Of a stretch of 64,000 bases of DNA, positions 34,992 to 43,784 are shown in pieces. The stretch is from Methylibium sp965279545 (GTDB lineage Bacteria; Pseudomonadota; Gammaproteobacteria; Burkholderiales; Burkholderiaceae_C): positions 2,976,001 through 3,040,000 of the forward strand of contig NZ_OZ257250.1 of NCBI RefSeq assembly GCF_965279545.1, in the 5' to 3' direction. Both the position numbers and the translations under genes were made by a program. Under the pieces are notes generated by a model, which saw nothing but the letters and a program-made list of their open reading frames with translations, ran no database searches and had not been told where the DNA came from. Position 1 is the first letter of the stretch, and every line of letters begins with the position of its first letter.

Positions 34992-36095
34992 ATGACGACC
35001 CTCCCCGCTCCCATTGCCGTCGGCGTCACCACGCCGGCCACCGCGCTGGTTCCCATTCCCCACCGCAAACTGATCCGCTCGTGGCTGGCGGACATCTCCG
35101 AGCGCAGCACGCCCTACGCGCTCGCCCTGGTGCTGTTCGACATCGCGCTGTTCGCGGTGGCCCTGGCGGCAACGATCGTGATCGACAGCGCGCCGCTGCA
35201 GCTGCTGATGGGTGCGGTCACGGGTTTCATCATCGGCCGCCTGTTCATCCTGGGGCATGACGCCTGCCACCAGAGCCTGACGCGCCACCGCAGCCTGAAC
35301 CGCTGGGTGGGTCGCATCGTGTTCCTGCCGTCGCTCACGCCTTACAGCCTCTGGGAGGTCGGGCACAACGTCGTGCACCACGGCTACACCAACCTGAAGG
35401 GGGTCGATTTCGTCTGGGAGCCGCGCTCGCTGGAGGAATTCCAGGCCCTGTCGGGCTGGCGGCAACTGCGGGAGCGCATCTACCGCAGCGGTTGGGCGCC
35501 GTGGCTCTACTACATGGTCGAGATCTGGTGGGCCCGCATGATGTTCCCGAACAAGCGTCACATGCCCACCCGCCGCGCGGTGTTCCTGTGGGACTGTCTG
35601 CTGGTGAGCAGCGTCGCCGCGGTGTGGATCGGCGGCCTGGTCGTCGCCGCACGGGCCACCGGCCAATCGCCCTGGTGGCTCGTGAGCGTCGGCTTCGTGC
35701 TGCCTTTCGTCTTCTGGAACGGCATGATCGGCTTCGTGGTGTACGTGCACCACACCCACCTCGGCGTGGCCTGGTACGAGCACAAGGCGAGTTGGGCCGC
35801 CGCGGCCCCCTTCGTCTCCACCACGGTGCACCTGACCTTCCGCTCGGCGATGGGCGGCGTCTTGCACCACATCATGGAGCACACCGCCCACCACGTGGAC
35901 ATGAGCGTGCCGCTGTACCGGCTCAAGCAAGCGCAAAAGCGGCTGGAGGCCAAGCTCCCGGGCCGCATCGTGGTCCAGCCATTTTCCTGGCGCTGGTATG
36001 CCGACACGGCCCGCCGCTGCAAGCTCTACGACTTCAAGGCGCGTTGCTGGACCGACTTCGCGGGTCGCCCGACCAGCGTGCCGGTGCCGGCATGA
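34992..36095 (+). CDS. Membrane fatty acid desaturase
   Basis: A 367-residue diiron membrane enzyme introducing a double bond into acyl chains with O2. The three histidine boxes are visible: HDACHQ (Hx4H), HNVVHH (Hx3HH) and HTAHH (Hx2HH), with four transmembrane segments around them. It resembles acyl-lipid/delta-type desaturases of proteobacteria. A perfect FNR-type box stands upstream, suggesting oxygen-dependent control of membrane unsaturation. Confidence 0.93.
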   Translation: MTTLPAPIAVGVTTPATALVPIPHRKLIRSWLADISERSTPYALALVLFDIALFAVALAATIVIDSAPLQLLMGAVTGFIIGRLFILGHDACHQSLTRHRSLNRWVGRIVFLPSLTPYSLWEVGHNVVHHGYTNLKGVDFVWEPRSLEEFQALSGWRQLRERIYRSGWAPWLYYMVEIWWARMMFPNKRHMPTRRAVFLWDCLLVSSVAAVWIGGLVVAARATGQSPWWLVSVGFVLPFVFWNGMIGFVVYVHHTHLGVAWYEHKASWAAAAPFVSTTVHLTFRSAMGGVLHHIMEHTAHHVDMSVPLYRLKQAQKRLEAKLPGRIVVQPFSWRWYADTARRCKLYDFKARCWTDFAGRPTSVPVPA

Positions 36096-36206
36096 GGTCA
36101 ATGCGAACGGCCCTGCGGCCCGCGCCTGAACCCGACCGCGACGCTCGGCGGCTCCGTCCCGGGCGCTGAGCATTCCGGGGCTCTCGGGCCCGTCATGAAG
36201 CGCCCG

Positions 36207-36222
36207 TGTGGCAAACGGCACA
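36207..36222 (+). promoter_or_regulatory. NifA upstream activator site
   Basis: TGTGGCAAACGGCACA is an exact TGT-N10-ACA NifA recognition site, about 140 bp upstream of the predicted sigma-54 start. Position and the downstream nifW gene support it. Confidence 0.75.
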
Positions 36223-36287
36223 AAGCCGACAGGCCCGGCAACGCAGCCCCCGCCCGGCGTCCGCCAACACCCTGCAAAGCCGCATGG

Positions 36288-36300
36288 AATCAAGGCTTTG
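36288..36300 (+). promoter_or_regulatory. IHF-binding site
   Basis: AATCAAGGCTTTG matches the IHF consensus WATCAA-N4-TTR exactly and lies between the NifA site and the sigma-54 promoter, where IHF bends DNA in nif promoters. Confidence 0.7.
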
Positions 36301-36327
36301 CACGATTTCCAGAGTGTCTTCCGTGCA

Positions 36328-36342
36328 TGGCACAGTGCTTGC
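36328..36342 (+). promoter_or_regulatory. Sigma-54 (-24/-12) promoter of nif satellite operon
   Basis: TGGCACAGTGCTTGC is a full match to TGGCAC-N5-TTGC. Transcription should start near 36354, about 22 bases before the first ATG of the operon. Confidence 0.85.
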
Positions 36343-36375
36343 GGAGTCGCTGCATCGACCCCCACGAGTGATGCC

Positions 36376-36681
36376 ATGCAGCCCGCGGCGATCATCTGCA
36401 ACATGAGCTTGCGCGCCGGCGAACAAACCGCCGGCGCGGCCTTCGTCATCGAAGAGGAATGCGCCATCGCGCGCGCTGCCGGAAGCCGGCGTGCCCGAAA
36501 GGGAAGTGGGCATTTCGGCGCCGGGCGCTCCGGGCCCGGGCTGCCGGTGGTGACCCTCGAACCCGGCCGCTTGATCGAGCCCAGCTGCGCTCACGCGACA
36601 CCGGCCGAATGCGCGCCCCCGGCGGCCGGACCGCTGTACTTCCGCCTCGAAGCCACCATGCCCGAGGGGCGGCCCTCATGA
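36376..36681 (+). CDS. Unknown small protein, first gene of nif-type operon
   Basis: A 101-residue product from ATG 36376, placed just downstream of the predicted sigma-54 start site and ending in an ATGA overlap with cysE. It has a hydrophobic-acidic first third (FVIEEECAIARA), a basic glycine-rich middle and a proline/alanine-rich end with cysteines in EPSCAHATPAECAPP. No family was recognised. The promoter and overlap argue for real expression. It could also be a decayed gene; amino-acid composition in the middle (many R, G, A) is typical of chance reading frames in high-GC DNA. Confidence 0.5.
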   Translation: MQPAAIICNMSLRAGEQTAGAAFVIEEECAIARAAGSRRARKGSGHFGAGRSGPGLPVVTLEPGRLIEPSCAHATPAECAPPAAGPLYFRLEATMPEGRPS

Positions 36682-37481
36682 AGCGCGAAGACCTGGCCGT
36701 GCTCGCACCCGCCGCACCCGCCAAGACACCGCCAGCGCCAGAACGCCGGCCCGGCATCTGGCGCACGCTGCGCGAGGACGTGGCATGCGTGGTCGAACGC
36801 GATCCCGCGGCACGCTCGCGCTTCGAAGTCTGGACCCTCTACCCCGGCGTGCACGCCGTGGCGGCCCACCGCGTTGCGCACGCCTTGTGGCAGCACGGTT
36901 GGCGCTACCTGCCGCGCCTGCTGTCGTTCCTGGCGCGCGCCGCGACCGGGGTGGACATCCACCCCGGCGCATGCATCGGTCGGCGCTTCTTCATCGACCA
37001 CGGTGCCGGTGTCGTGATCGGCGAGACCGCCGAGATCGGCGACGACGCAACGCTGTACCACGGTGTCACGCTCGGCGGCACCAGCGGGCGCGCCGGCAAG
37101 CGCCACCCGACGCTGGGCGATGGCGTCGTGGTGGGCGCGGGCGCCAAGGTGCTCGGCCCCATCACCATCGGCGACCGGGCACGCGTGGCCGCCAACTCGG
37201 TGGTGATCGACGAGGTGCCCGCAGGCGCCACCGTGGTGGGCATCCCCGGGCGCGTGGTCGTGCCACGCCACCAGCGCAGCGCCCCGCACGGCATCGACCT
37301 CGCGCACCACCTCGTCCCCGACCCGGTGGGCAAGGCCATCGGTTGTCTGCTGGATCGCATTGCCAACCTCGAGCGCGAGATGGTGGCATTGCGCGGAGCG
37401 CCTTCGCAGATCGAAGGCACGCCCTGTCACGACTGCGATGACAGCTGCGCCCAACCCGTGTTCGGAGAAACCACGCCATGA
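36678..37481 (+). CDS. cysE: Serine O-acetyltransferase (NifP/CysE type)
   Basis: A 267-residue enzyme acetylating serine for cysteine synthesis. The N-terminal helical part (DPAARSRFEVWTLYPGVHAVAAHR) leads into a left-handed beta-helix of hexapeptide repeats (IGRRFFIDHGAGVVIGETAE, LYHGVTLGGTSG, GAKVLGPITIGD, ANSVVIDEVPAGATVVGIPG). The copy beside nifW corresponds to nifP/cysE1, which boosts cysteine for FeS clusters of nitrogenase. The C-terminal tail has a CHDCDDSC motif, an unusual cysteine cluster. Start overlaps the preceding ORF. Confidence 0.93.
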   Translation: MKREDLAVLAPAAPAKTPPAPERRPGIWRTLREDVACVVERDPAARSRFEVWTLYPGVHAVAAHRVAHALWQHGWRYLPRLLSFLARAATGVDIHPGACIGRRFFIDHGAGVVIGETAEIGDDATLYHGVTLGGTSGRAGKRHPTLGDGVVVGAGAKVLGPITIGDRARVAANSVVIDEVPAGATVVGIPGRVVVPRHQRSAPHGIDLAHHLVPDPVGKAIGCLLDRIANLEREMVALRGAPSQIEGTPCHDCDDSCAQPVFGETTP

Positions 37482-37825
37482 ACGAACTGGCCCAGCGCCT
37501 GCGCGAGCTGTCCTCGGCCGAGGACTTTCTCGACTTCTTCGCGGTGCCGTACGACACGCATGTCGTCGACACGCGCCGCCCGCACCTCCTCAAACGCTTC
37601 TTCCAGTACATCCGCCAGGAGCCCGAGCTGCCGGCCGACAACGAACAGGCGCTGTACCGGTGCTACCGCGCGCTGCTGATCCGCTCGTACGGGGACTTCT
37701 TGGCGGCACCGATGCCCGCGCGCGAACGGGTGTTCCGGAACGCCGACGCCCATGTGCCGCGGAGAAGCCTGTCCCCGACGCTGCCGTCGGCCACGCACAA
37801 GCTGGTGTCCCGCGAGCCGGCCTGA
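37478..37825 (+). CDS. nifW: Nitrogenase-stabilizing/protective protein NifW
   Basis: A 115-residue protein with the NifW signature LSSAEDFLDFFAVPYDTHVV and LLKRFFQYI. NifW binds the MoFe protein and protects it from oxygen. ATGA overlap with cysE. No nitrogenase structural genes are in the window, so this is a satellite nif operon or a remnant. Confidence 0.9.
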   Translation: MNELAQRLRELSSAEDFLDFFAVPYDTHVVDTRRPHLLKRFFQYIRQEPELPADNEQALYRCYRALLIRSYGDFLAAPMPARERVFRNADAHVPRRSLSPTLPSATHKLVSREPA

Positions 37826-38180
37826 CACGCCCCCCGAAGGACCGGCTTGCCCGCTCGAGATCTGCGCGCCCGGATTGCTTCGCCGAACCCCTGGAGACGG
37901 ACGGAAACCCCGAAACGCCTGTGCTAACCTGCCGGCTTTCCGGAAGCAGGCACTTCGGTGCCTGCGACTCTGGCGCTGCGTCGGCTTGTTCGGGACGCAG
38001 GGTCCGGAGGGCTGGACCCTCTCACGCCGACTGCCGTTGCAGCTGGGCGACGTGCCAATGTCGTGGTGTCTGCACGGCATAGCGTGGTGGATGCTCACAT
38101 CCACGGATTCCGATCGTTTACAGGGCCGCGTGAATCGGCGATCATGAACCGGTTGCAGCCCAGACTTCGCCGATTGCCCT
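37826..38180. promoter_or_regulatory. nifW–pilB intergenic region with UUCG hairpin
   Basis: No gene is supported here. An extended -10-like TGTGCTAACCT is near 37919-37929. Just downstream, GCAGGCAC/GTGCCTGC forms a perfect 8-bp stem with a TTCG tetraloop (37946-37965). It has no T-run, so it is probably a leader structure rather than a terminator. The remainder up to the pilB start shows nothing recognisable. Confidence 0.4.
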
Positions 38181-39899
38181 GTGGATACCCTTGCCGACGC
38201 CCCGCAGAGTTCGCTGTCCGGTGTTGCACGCGTGCTCGTGCACGCCGGCAAGCTCAGCGTCAAGACGGCTGAAGATCTCGTCCGCAGCGCCAAGGAACAG
38301 AAGCGCAGCTTCATTTCGGCGGTCCTGAGCGCCGGCGCCGTCAATCCGTCGGATCTCGCGCACACGCTCTCCAGCGTGCTGGCGATGCCCCTGCTCGATC
38401 TGGCAGCGGTCGATCCGCAGCGCTTGCCCCGCAACGTGATCGACGCCAAGCTGGCGACACAGTACCAGGTGCTCGTACTGGGCAAACGCGGCAACCGCCT
38501 TTTCATCGCCGGGGCCGACCCCACCGACCAGGAGGCTGCCGAGCGCATCAAGTTTGCAACGCAGCTGACCCCCGAATGGGTCATCGTCGAGCACGACAAG
38601 CTCTCGAGGCTCGTCGATGCCGCCACGACGACGGCCAGCGAGTCGCTCGAATCGCTGGTGGCCGGCGACTTCGAGTTCGATGTCACCGAGGAAGATACCG
38701 GCGCGGTTGAAACCGCGGACGTCACCACCGATGTCGAGGATGCGCCGGTCGTCCGCTTCCTGCAAAAGATGCTGATCGATGCGATCAACGCGCGCGCATC
38801 CGATCTGCACTTCGAGCCCTTCGAATACAACTACCGGGTCCGTTTCCGGGTCGACGGCGAGTTGCGCGAGATCACCCAGCCGCCGATCGCCATCAAGGAC
38901 AAGCTCGAGTCTCGCATCAAGGTGATCTCTCGGCTCGACATCGCCGAGAAGCGCGTGCCGCAGGACGGCCGCATGAAGCTGAAGTTCGGCAGCAAGGCCA
39001 TCGACTTCCGCGTCAGCACGCTGCCCACGTTGTTCGGCGAGAAGATCGTGATCCGTATCCTCGACCCGTCGAGCGCCAAGCTCGGCATCGAGGCGCTGGG
39101 GTACGAGAAAATCGAGAAGGACCGTCTGATGGAAGCCATCAAGCGGCCCTACGGCATGGTGCTCGTGACCGGGCCGACCGGCTCCGGCAAGACCGTGTCG
39201 CTGTACACCTGCCTGAACATCCTGAACCAGCCCGGCGTGAACATCTCGACCGTCGAGGATCCGGCCGAAATCAACCTGCCGGGCGTCAACCAGGTCAACG
39301 TCAACGACAAGGCGGGCCTGAATTTCTCGGTCGCGCTGAAGGCCTTCCTGCGCCAGGACCCGGACATCATCATGGTCGGCGAAATTCGCGATCTCGATAC
39401 CGCCGACATCGCCATCAAGGCAGCGCAGACGGGGCACATGGTGATGAGCACGCTGCACACCAACGATGCGCCCACCACGCTGACGCGCCTGATGAACATG
39501 GGTGTGGCGCCCTTCAACATCGCATCGAGCGTGATCCTGATCACGGCGCAACGCTTGGCGCGCAAACTCTGCGAGAACTGCAAGGCGCCGGCCGATTACC
39601 CTCGCGAGGCCTTGCTTCGTGCCGGCTTCGTCGAAGCGGATCTGGACGGCAGCTGGAAGCCTTACCGTGCCGTCGGCTGCTCCAGTTGCAGCAACGGCTA
39701 CCGGGGGCGGGTTGGCATCTACCAGGTCATGCCGATCAGCGAGGAGATCCAGCGCATCATCCTGTCGCAGGGCAACGCGGTCGACATCGCGAAGCAAGCA
39801 CAACGCGAAGGCGTGCGCGATCTGCGTCAGTCCGGGCTGATCAAGGTCAGGAACGGCGCGACCACGCTGGAAGAAGTGATCTCGGTCACGAACGAGTAA
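38181..39899 (+). CDS. pilB: Type IV pilus assembly ATPase PilB
   Basis: A 572-residue GspE/PilB ATPase powering pilus extension. The N-terminal MshEN-type region precedes the core: Walker A VTGPTGSGKTVSLYTC, the Asp box region (DPAEINLPGVNQVNV), Walker B (DPDIIMVGEIRDLDTADIA), and the zinc tetracysteine (CENCKAPAD and CSSCSNGYRGR). Start is GTG 38181. It opens the pilB-pilC-pilD series. Confidence 0.97.
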   Translation: MDTLADAPQSSLSGVARVLVHAGKLSVKTAEDLVRSAKEQKRSFISAVLSAGAVNPSDLAHTLSSVLAMPLLDLAAVDPQRLPRNVIDAKLATQYQVLVLGKRGNRLFIAGADPTDQEAAERIKFATQLTPEWVIVEHDKLSRLVDAATTTASESLESLVAGDFEFDVTEEDTGAVETADVTTDVEDAPVVRFLQKMLIDAINARASDLHFEPFEYNYRVRFRVDGELREITQPPIAIKDKLESRIKVISRLDIAEKRVPQDGRMKLKFGSKAIDFRVSTLPTLFGEKIVIRILDPSSAKLGIEALGYEKIEKDRLMEAIKRPYGMVLVTGPTGSGKTVSLYTCLNILNQPGVNISTVEDPAEINLPGVNQVNVNDKAGLNFSVALKAFLRQDPDIIMVGEIRDLDTADIAIKAAQTGHMVMSTLHTNDAPTTLTRLMNMGVAPFNIASSVILITAQRLARKLCENCKAPADYPREALLRAGFVEADLDGSWKPYRAVGCSSCSNGYRGRVGIYQVMPISEEIQRIILSQGNAVDIAKQAQREGVRDLRQSGLIKVRNGATTLEEVISVTNE

Positions 39900-39932
39900 G
39901 CCCAACAGTCGTCAGGGAGAGTCGGAGACACC

Positions 39933-41159
39933 ATGGCCACAGCAGCAACGGCTTCGGCGAGAGACATCAAGGAATTCGTCTTCGAGTGGGAAGGCAAGGA
40001 CAAGAACGGCAAGGTCGTCCGTGGCGAGATGCGCGCCGGTGGCGAGTCCGTCGTCAGCGCTTCGCTGCGCCGTCAGGGCATTCTCGTCAACAAGGTGAAG
40101 AAGCGCCGCATGAGCGGCGGCAAGTCCATCAAGCAGAAGGACATCGCGATCTTCACGCGCCAGATCGCGACGATGATGCGCGCCGGCGTCCCGCTGCTGC
40201 AGTCCTTCGACATCGTGGCGCGTGGCAGCACCAACCCGCGCGTGACCAAACTGCTGACGGACATCCGCTCCGACATCGAGACCGGCACCAGCCTGTCGTC
40301 GGCGTTCCGCAAGCATCCCCTGTACTTCGACGCGCTGTACTGCAACCTGGTCGAGGCCGGTGAAGCGGCGGGTATCCTGGAAACGCTGCTCGAGCGGCTG
40401 GCCGTCTACCAGGAGAAGACCCTCGAGATCAAGCGCAAGATCAAGTCGGCGCTGATCTACCCGGTCGCCGTGCTGGTGGTCGCCTTCGTGGTCGTCGCGG
40501 TGATCATGATCTTCGTGATCCCGGCGTTCAAGGAAGTCTTCACGTCCTTCGGCGCCGATCTGCCTGCACCGACGCTGCTGGTGATGGGCATGTCGGAGGT
40601 CTTTGTCCACTACTGGTGGCTGATCTTCGGCGTCATCATCGGCGGCACCTATTTCTTCTTCGAGTCCTGGAAGCGGTCGGAGAAGATGCAAAAAACCATG
40701 GACCGGCTGCTGTTGAAGGTGCCGGTGTTCGGCGACCTGATCTACAAGTCGGCCGTCGCGCGCTGGACGCGCACGCTCGCCACGATGTTCGCGGCCGGCG
40801 TGCCGCTGGTCGAGGCACTCGATTCGGTCGGCGGCGCCTCGGGCAATGCCGTGTTCGCGGAAGCCACCGAGCAGATCCAGAAGGATGTTTCCACCGGCAC
40901 GGCACTGACGACGTCGATGCAGGCAACCGGCATCTTCCCCGTCATGGTCCTGCAGATGGCGGCCATCGGCGAGGAGTCCGGCGCACTCGACCACATGCTC
41001 GCCAAGTCTGCCGAGTTCTACGAGGCCGAGGTCGACGAGGCGGTGAAGGGCCTGTCGAGCCTGCTCGAACCGATCATCATCGTCGTGCTGGGCACCATCA
41101 TCGGCGGCATCGTCGTCTCGATGTACCTGCCGATCTTCAAGCTCGGCCAGGTGGTCTGA
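39933..41159 (+). CDS. pilC: Type IV pilus inner membrane platform PilC
   Basis: A 408-residue GspF/PilC protein. Two related cytoplasmic helical domains (FTRQIATMMRAGVPLLQSFD and WTRTLATMFAAGVPLVEALD) are each followed by transmembrane segments (VAVLVVAFVVVAVIMIFVI and the final IIIVVLGTIIGGIVVSMYLP). It couples PilB to the pilus base. Confidence 0.97.
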   Translation: MATAATASARDIKEFVFEWEGKDKNGKVVRGEMRAGGESVVSASLRRQGILVNKVKKRRMSGGKSIKQKDIAIFTRQIATMMRAGVPLLQSFDIVARGSTNPRVTKLLTDIRSDIETGTSLSSAFRKHPLYFDALYCNLVEAGEAAGILETLLERLAVYQEKTLEIKRKIKSALIYPVAVLVVAFVVVAVIMIFVIPAFKEVFTSFGADLPAPTLLVMGMSEVFVHYWWLIFGVIIGGTYFFFESWKRSEKMQKTMDRLLLKVPVFGDLIYKSAVARWTRTLATMFAAGVPLVEALDSVGGASGNAVFAEATEQIQKDVSTGTALTTSMQATGIFPVMVLQMAAIGEESGALDHMLAKSAEFYEAEVDEAVKGLSSLLEPIIIVVLGTIIGGIVVSMYLPIFKLGQVV

Positions 41160-41174
41160 GCACGCTCCCGCGGC

Positions 41175-42026
41175 ATGTCGCCTGACCTGCAGGGCGCGCT
41201 GCTGTCGCCCTGGACGCTGGGCCTGTTGGGCCTGTGCATCGGCAGCTTCCTCAATGTCGTCGTTCACCGCCTGCCCCGGATGATGGAGCAGGCGTGGCGA
41301 CTCGAGAGTGCCGAGCTGCTGGGCACCACCCTCCCGGAGGTGCCGGAACTCACGCTGGCCAAGCCGGCCTCGCGCTGCCCCCAGTGCGGCCACCGCATCC
41401 GCTGGTTCGAGAACATCCCGGTGCTCAGCTGGCTGGCGCTGCGGGGCCGCTGCTCGGCCTGCAAGACGCCGATCTCCGTGCGCTACCCGCTGCTCGAAAT
41501 CGCGACCGCACTGCTGTTCGCGCTGCTGGGCTGGCGCTTTGGTGCGCAGCCGACAGCCCTGATCTGGTGTGCGTTCGTCGCCATCCTGCTGGCGCTGTCC
41601 GGCATCGACTGGGACACGACGCTGCTGCCGGACAACCTCACGCTGCCCTTGCTCTGGGCCGGACTGGTGGCCGCCGCGCTCGGCTGGACGCTGCCACTCA
41701 CGACGGCGGTGTGGGGGGCCGTGTTCGGCTACCTGTCGCTGTGGTCGGTGTACTGGCTGTTCAAGCTCACCACGGGCAAGGAAGGCATGGGCGCGGGCGA
41801 CTTCAAGCTGCTGGCCGCCCTCGGCGCCTGGCTCGGATGGCAGATGCTGCTGCCCATCGTGCTCGCGGCTTCGCTGATCGGCGCCATCGTCGGCATCGCG
41901 ATGAAGTTCGGCGGCGCGCTGCACGAAGGACGCTACGTGCCCTTCGGTCCGTTCCTGGCCGGCGCCGGACTGGTGGTGCTGTATGCCGGCTCGGAGCGCG
42001 TGATGGGCTGGCTCGGCTGGGCCTGA
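41175..42026 (+). CDS. pilD: Prepilin peptidase/N-methyltransferase PilD
   Basis: A 283-residue polytopic membrane aspartic protease that cleaves and methylates prepilins. The N-terminal methylase domain has the CPQCGHRIRWFENIPVLSWL and CSACKTPIS zinc motifs. The catalytic aspartates are in SGIDWDTTLLPD and MGAGDFKLLAALGAW. Follows pilC by 15 bp. Confidence 0.97.
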   Translation: MSPDLQGALLSPWTLGLLGLCIGSFLNVVVHRLPRMMEQAWRLESAELLGTTLPEVPELTLAKPASRCPQCGHRIRWFENIPVLSWLALRGRCSACKTPISVRYPLLEIATALLFALLGWRFGAQPTALIWCAFVAILLALSGIDWDTTLLPDNLTLPLLWAGLVAAALGWTLPLTTAVWGAVFGYLSLWSVYWLFKLTTGKEGMGAGDFKLLAALGAWLGWQMLLPIVLAASLIGAIVGIAMKFGGALHEGRYVPFGPFLAGAGLVVLYAGSERVMGWLGWA

Positions 42027-42032
42027 GTTTCG

Positions 42033-42650
42033 ATGGGCACCGACCGCGCGGCACTGCGCATCGGCCTCACCGGCGGCATCGGCAGCGGCAAGAGCACGGT
42101 CGCTGCGCTGCTGGCGCGGCGCGGCGCCCTGCTGATCGACACCGACGCCATCGCGCGTTCGCTCGCCGCTCCAGGGGGAGGCGCCGTGCCGGCGCTGCGT
42201 GCGCACTTCGGCCCGGACTGCATCGATGCGCAAGGCGGCCTCGATCGCGCCTGGATGCGAGAGCGGGCGTTCACCGATCCCGTGGCGCGCGTGCAGCTCG
42301 AGGCCATCCTGCATCCGTTGATCCGCGCTGGAACAGAGGATCTCGCGGCCCGGGGAAACACCGGTCCCTGCATCGTCTTCGACGTGCCCTTGCTGGTCGA
42401 ATCCGGCCATTGGCGCGACCGCGTCGACCGGGTGCTCGTGGTCGACTGTCCCGTGGAAGTCCAGATCGAGCGCGTCGTGCGGCGGTCGCACTGGACGCAT
42501 GACGAAGTCAGGCGAGTGATCGTGCAGCAGGCGACGCGTGAAGCCCGGCGGGCCGCAGCCGACGCCGTCATCGACAACCGTCGTGACACGCTCGACGCAT
42601 TGCAGCTGGCGGTCGAAGCGCTCTGGACGCATTGGATCGAACGGCGCTGA
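42033..42650 (+). CDS. coaE: Dephospho-CoA kinase
   Basis: A 205-residue kinase for the last step of coenzyme A synthesis. The P-loop GLTGGIGSGKSTVAALL and the DTDAIARSL and FDVPLLVESG motifs are present. The gene follows pilD after 6 bp, the standard proteobacterial order. Confidence 0.97.
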   Translation: MGTDRAALRIGLTGGIGSGKSTVAALLARRGALLIDTDAIARSLAAPGGGAVPALRAHFGPDCIDAQGGLDRAWMRERAFTDPVARVQLEAILHPLIRAGTEDLAARGNTGPCIVFDVPLLVESGHWRDRVDRVLVVDCPVEVQIERVVRRSHWTHDEVRRVIVQQATREARRAAADAVIDNRRDTLDALQLAVEALWTHWIERR

Positions 42651-42719
42651 AGCCATGCGCGGGCAAGGCCGGCGCCCTGTGGAACAATCAGCCGCGTTGC
42701 AGCGCTCAGGTGGGCCACC

Positions 42720-43475
42720 TTGATCCTCTACGAGTACCCTTTGAATGAAAGCATCCGCACGATGCTGCGCCTCGAGCACCTGTTCGAGCGGCTCGAGGTG
42801 CTGGCCGATCGTGAAGCGGCAATCGACCACCACTTCGCCATTGCGACGATCTTCGAGATCATGGATGTCGCCTCACGGGCCGACCTGAAGAGCGACCTCC
42901 TCAAGGATCTGGAGCGCCACAAGACGCAGCTCGCGCAGTACCGCGGCAACCCGTCGATCTCCGAAGCCGCGCTCGACCAGGTGATTTCGCGCATCGACGA
43001 GTCGTTCGCCACCCTGAACCAGTTGCCCGGCAAGGCCGGCCATGCGCTGACCACCAACGAATGGCTGATGGGCATCCGCAGCCGGATCAGCATCCCCGGC
43101 GGCACCTGCGAGTTCGATCTGCCGGGCTACTACGCCTGGCAGCACGAGAGCGTCGACCTGCGCAAGGGCGATCTGCAGCGCTGGATGGCCACGCTGCTGC
43201 CGCTGGCCGAAGCCCTGAAGGTGCTGCTGGCCCTGTTGCGCGAATCGGGCAGTCCCCACATGGTGTTCGCGGCGGCCGGCCAGTACCAGCAAAGCCTGCC
43301 ACCGGGGCGCAGTTTCAGTCTGCTGCGTGTGCGCCTGACCGATTCGCCAGGATTGGTGCCGGAGATCAGCGGCCACCGGCTGATGGTGTCTATCCGCCTG
43401 ATGCGCCAGGACAACGAAGGCCGCCTTCGGCCCTGCGGCGATGACGCGAGCTTCGAGCTCACCCTGTGTTCATGA
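42720..43475 (+). CDS. zapD: Cell division protein ZapD
   Basis: A 251-residue cytoplasmic protein that bundles FtsZ. It begins ILYEYPLNESIRTMLRLEHL and matches the ZapD (DUF1342) family along its length. The start is TTG 42720, as no ATG fits the conserved N-terminus. It lies between coaE and yacG as in other proteobacteria. Confidence 0.95.
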   Translation: MILYEYPLNESIRTMLRLEHLFERLEVLADREAAIDHHFAIATIFEIMDVASRADLKSDLLKDLERHKTQLAQYRGNPSISEAALDQVISRIDESFATLNQLPGKAGHALTTNEWLMGIRSRISIPGGTCEFDLPGYYAWQHESVDLRKGDLQRWMATLLPLAEALKVLLALLRESGSPHMVFAAAGQYQQSLPPGRSFSLLRVRLTDSPGLVPEISGHRLMVSIRLMRQDNEGRLRPCGDDASFELTLCS

Positions 43476-43684
43476 ACTCCGGGCCCGGCATTTCGCCCCG
43501 CATCGTGCGCTGCCCCGGCTGTGGTCAGCGCAGCGAGTTCGCCCCCGCCAACCCCTACCGGCCGTTTTGCAGCGAACGTTGCAAGAACGGCGACCTCGGC
43601 GCCTGGGCCAACGAACGCTACCGTGTCGAAGCCTCGCCACCGGTGGACGGTGATGACGAATCGTCATCGCCGCAGGCCCCTTGA
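43472..43684 (+). CDS. yacG: DNA gyrase inhibitor YacG
   Basis: A 70-residue zinc protein: CPGCGQRSEF and FCSERCKNGDLGAWANERY form the Cys4 zinc site of YacG, which binds GyrB. ATGA overlap with zapD. Confidence 0.94.
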   Translation: MNSGPGISPRIVRCPGCGQRSEFAPANPYRPFCSERCKNGDLGAWANERYRVEASPPVDGDDESSSPQAP

Positions 43685-43784
43685 GCCCCGCATCCCAACC
43701 GTGAGGGATGGGCGGGCCGCTGCCCCGCGCTGACACTTTCAACCGGAGGCACCCACCGCAGGCGCCACAGTTGGGAGAGTTCAC

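Noticed and set aside
39912..42833. 973-codon minus-strand frame opposite pilC, pilD and coaE
   Set aside because: It is antisense to three clear genes, is Gln/Arg/His-rich in a way typical of mirror frames, and shows no domain.
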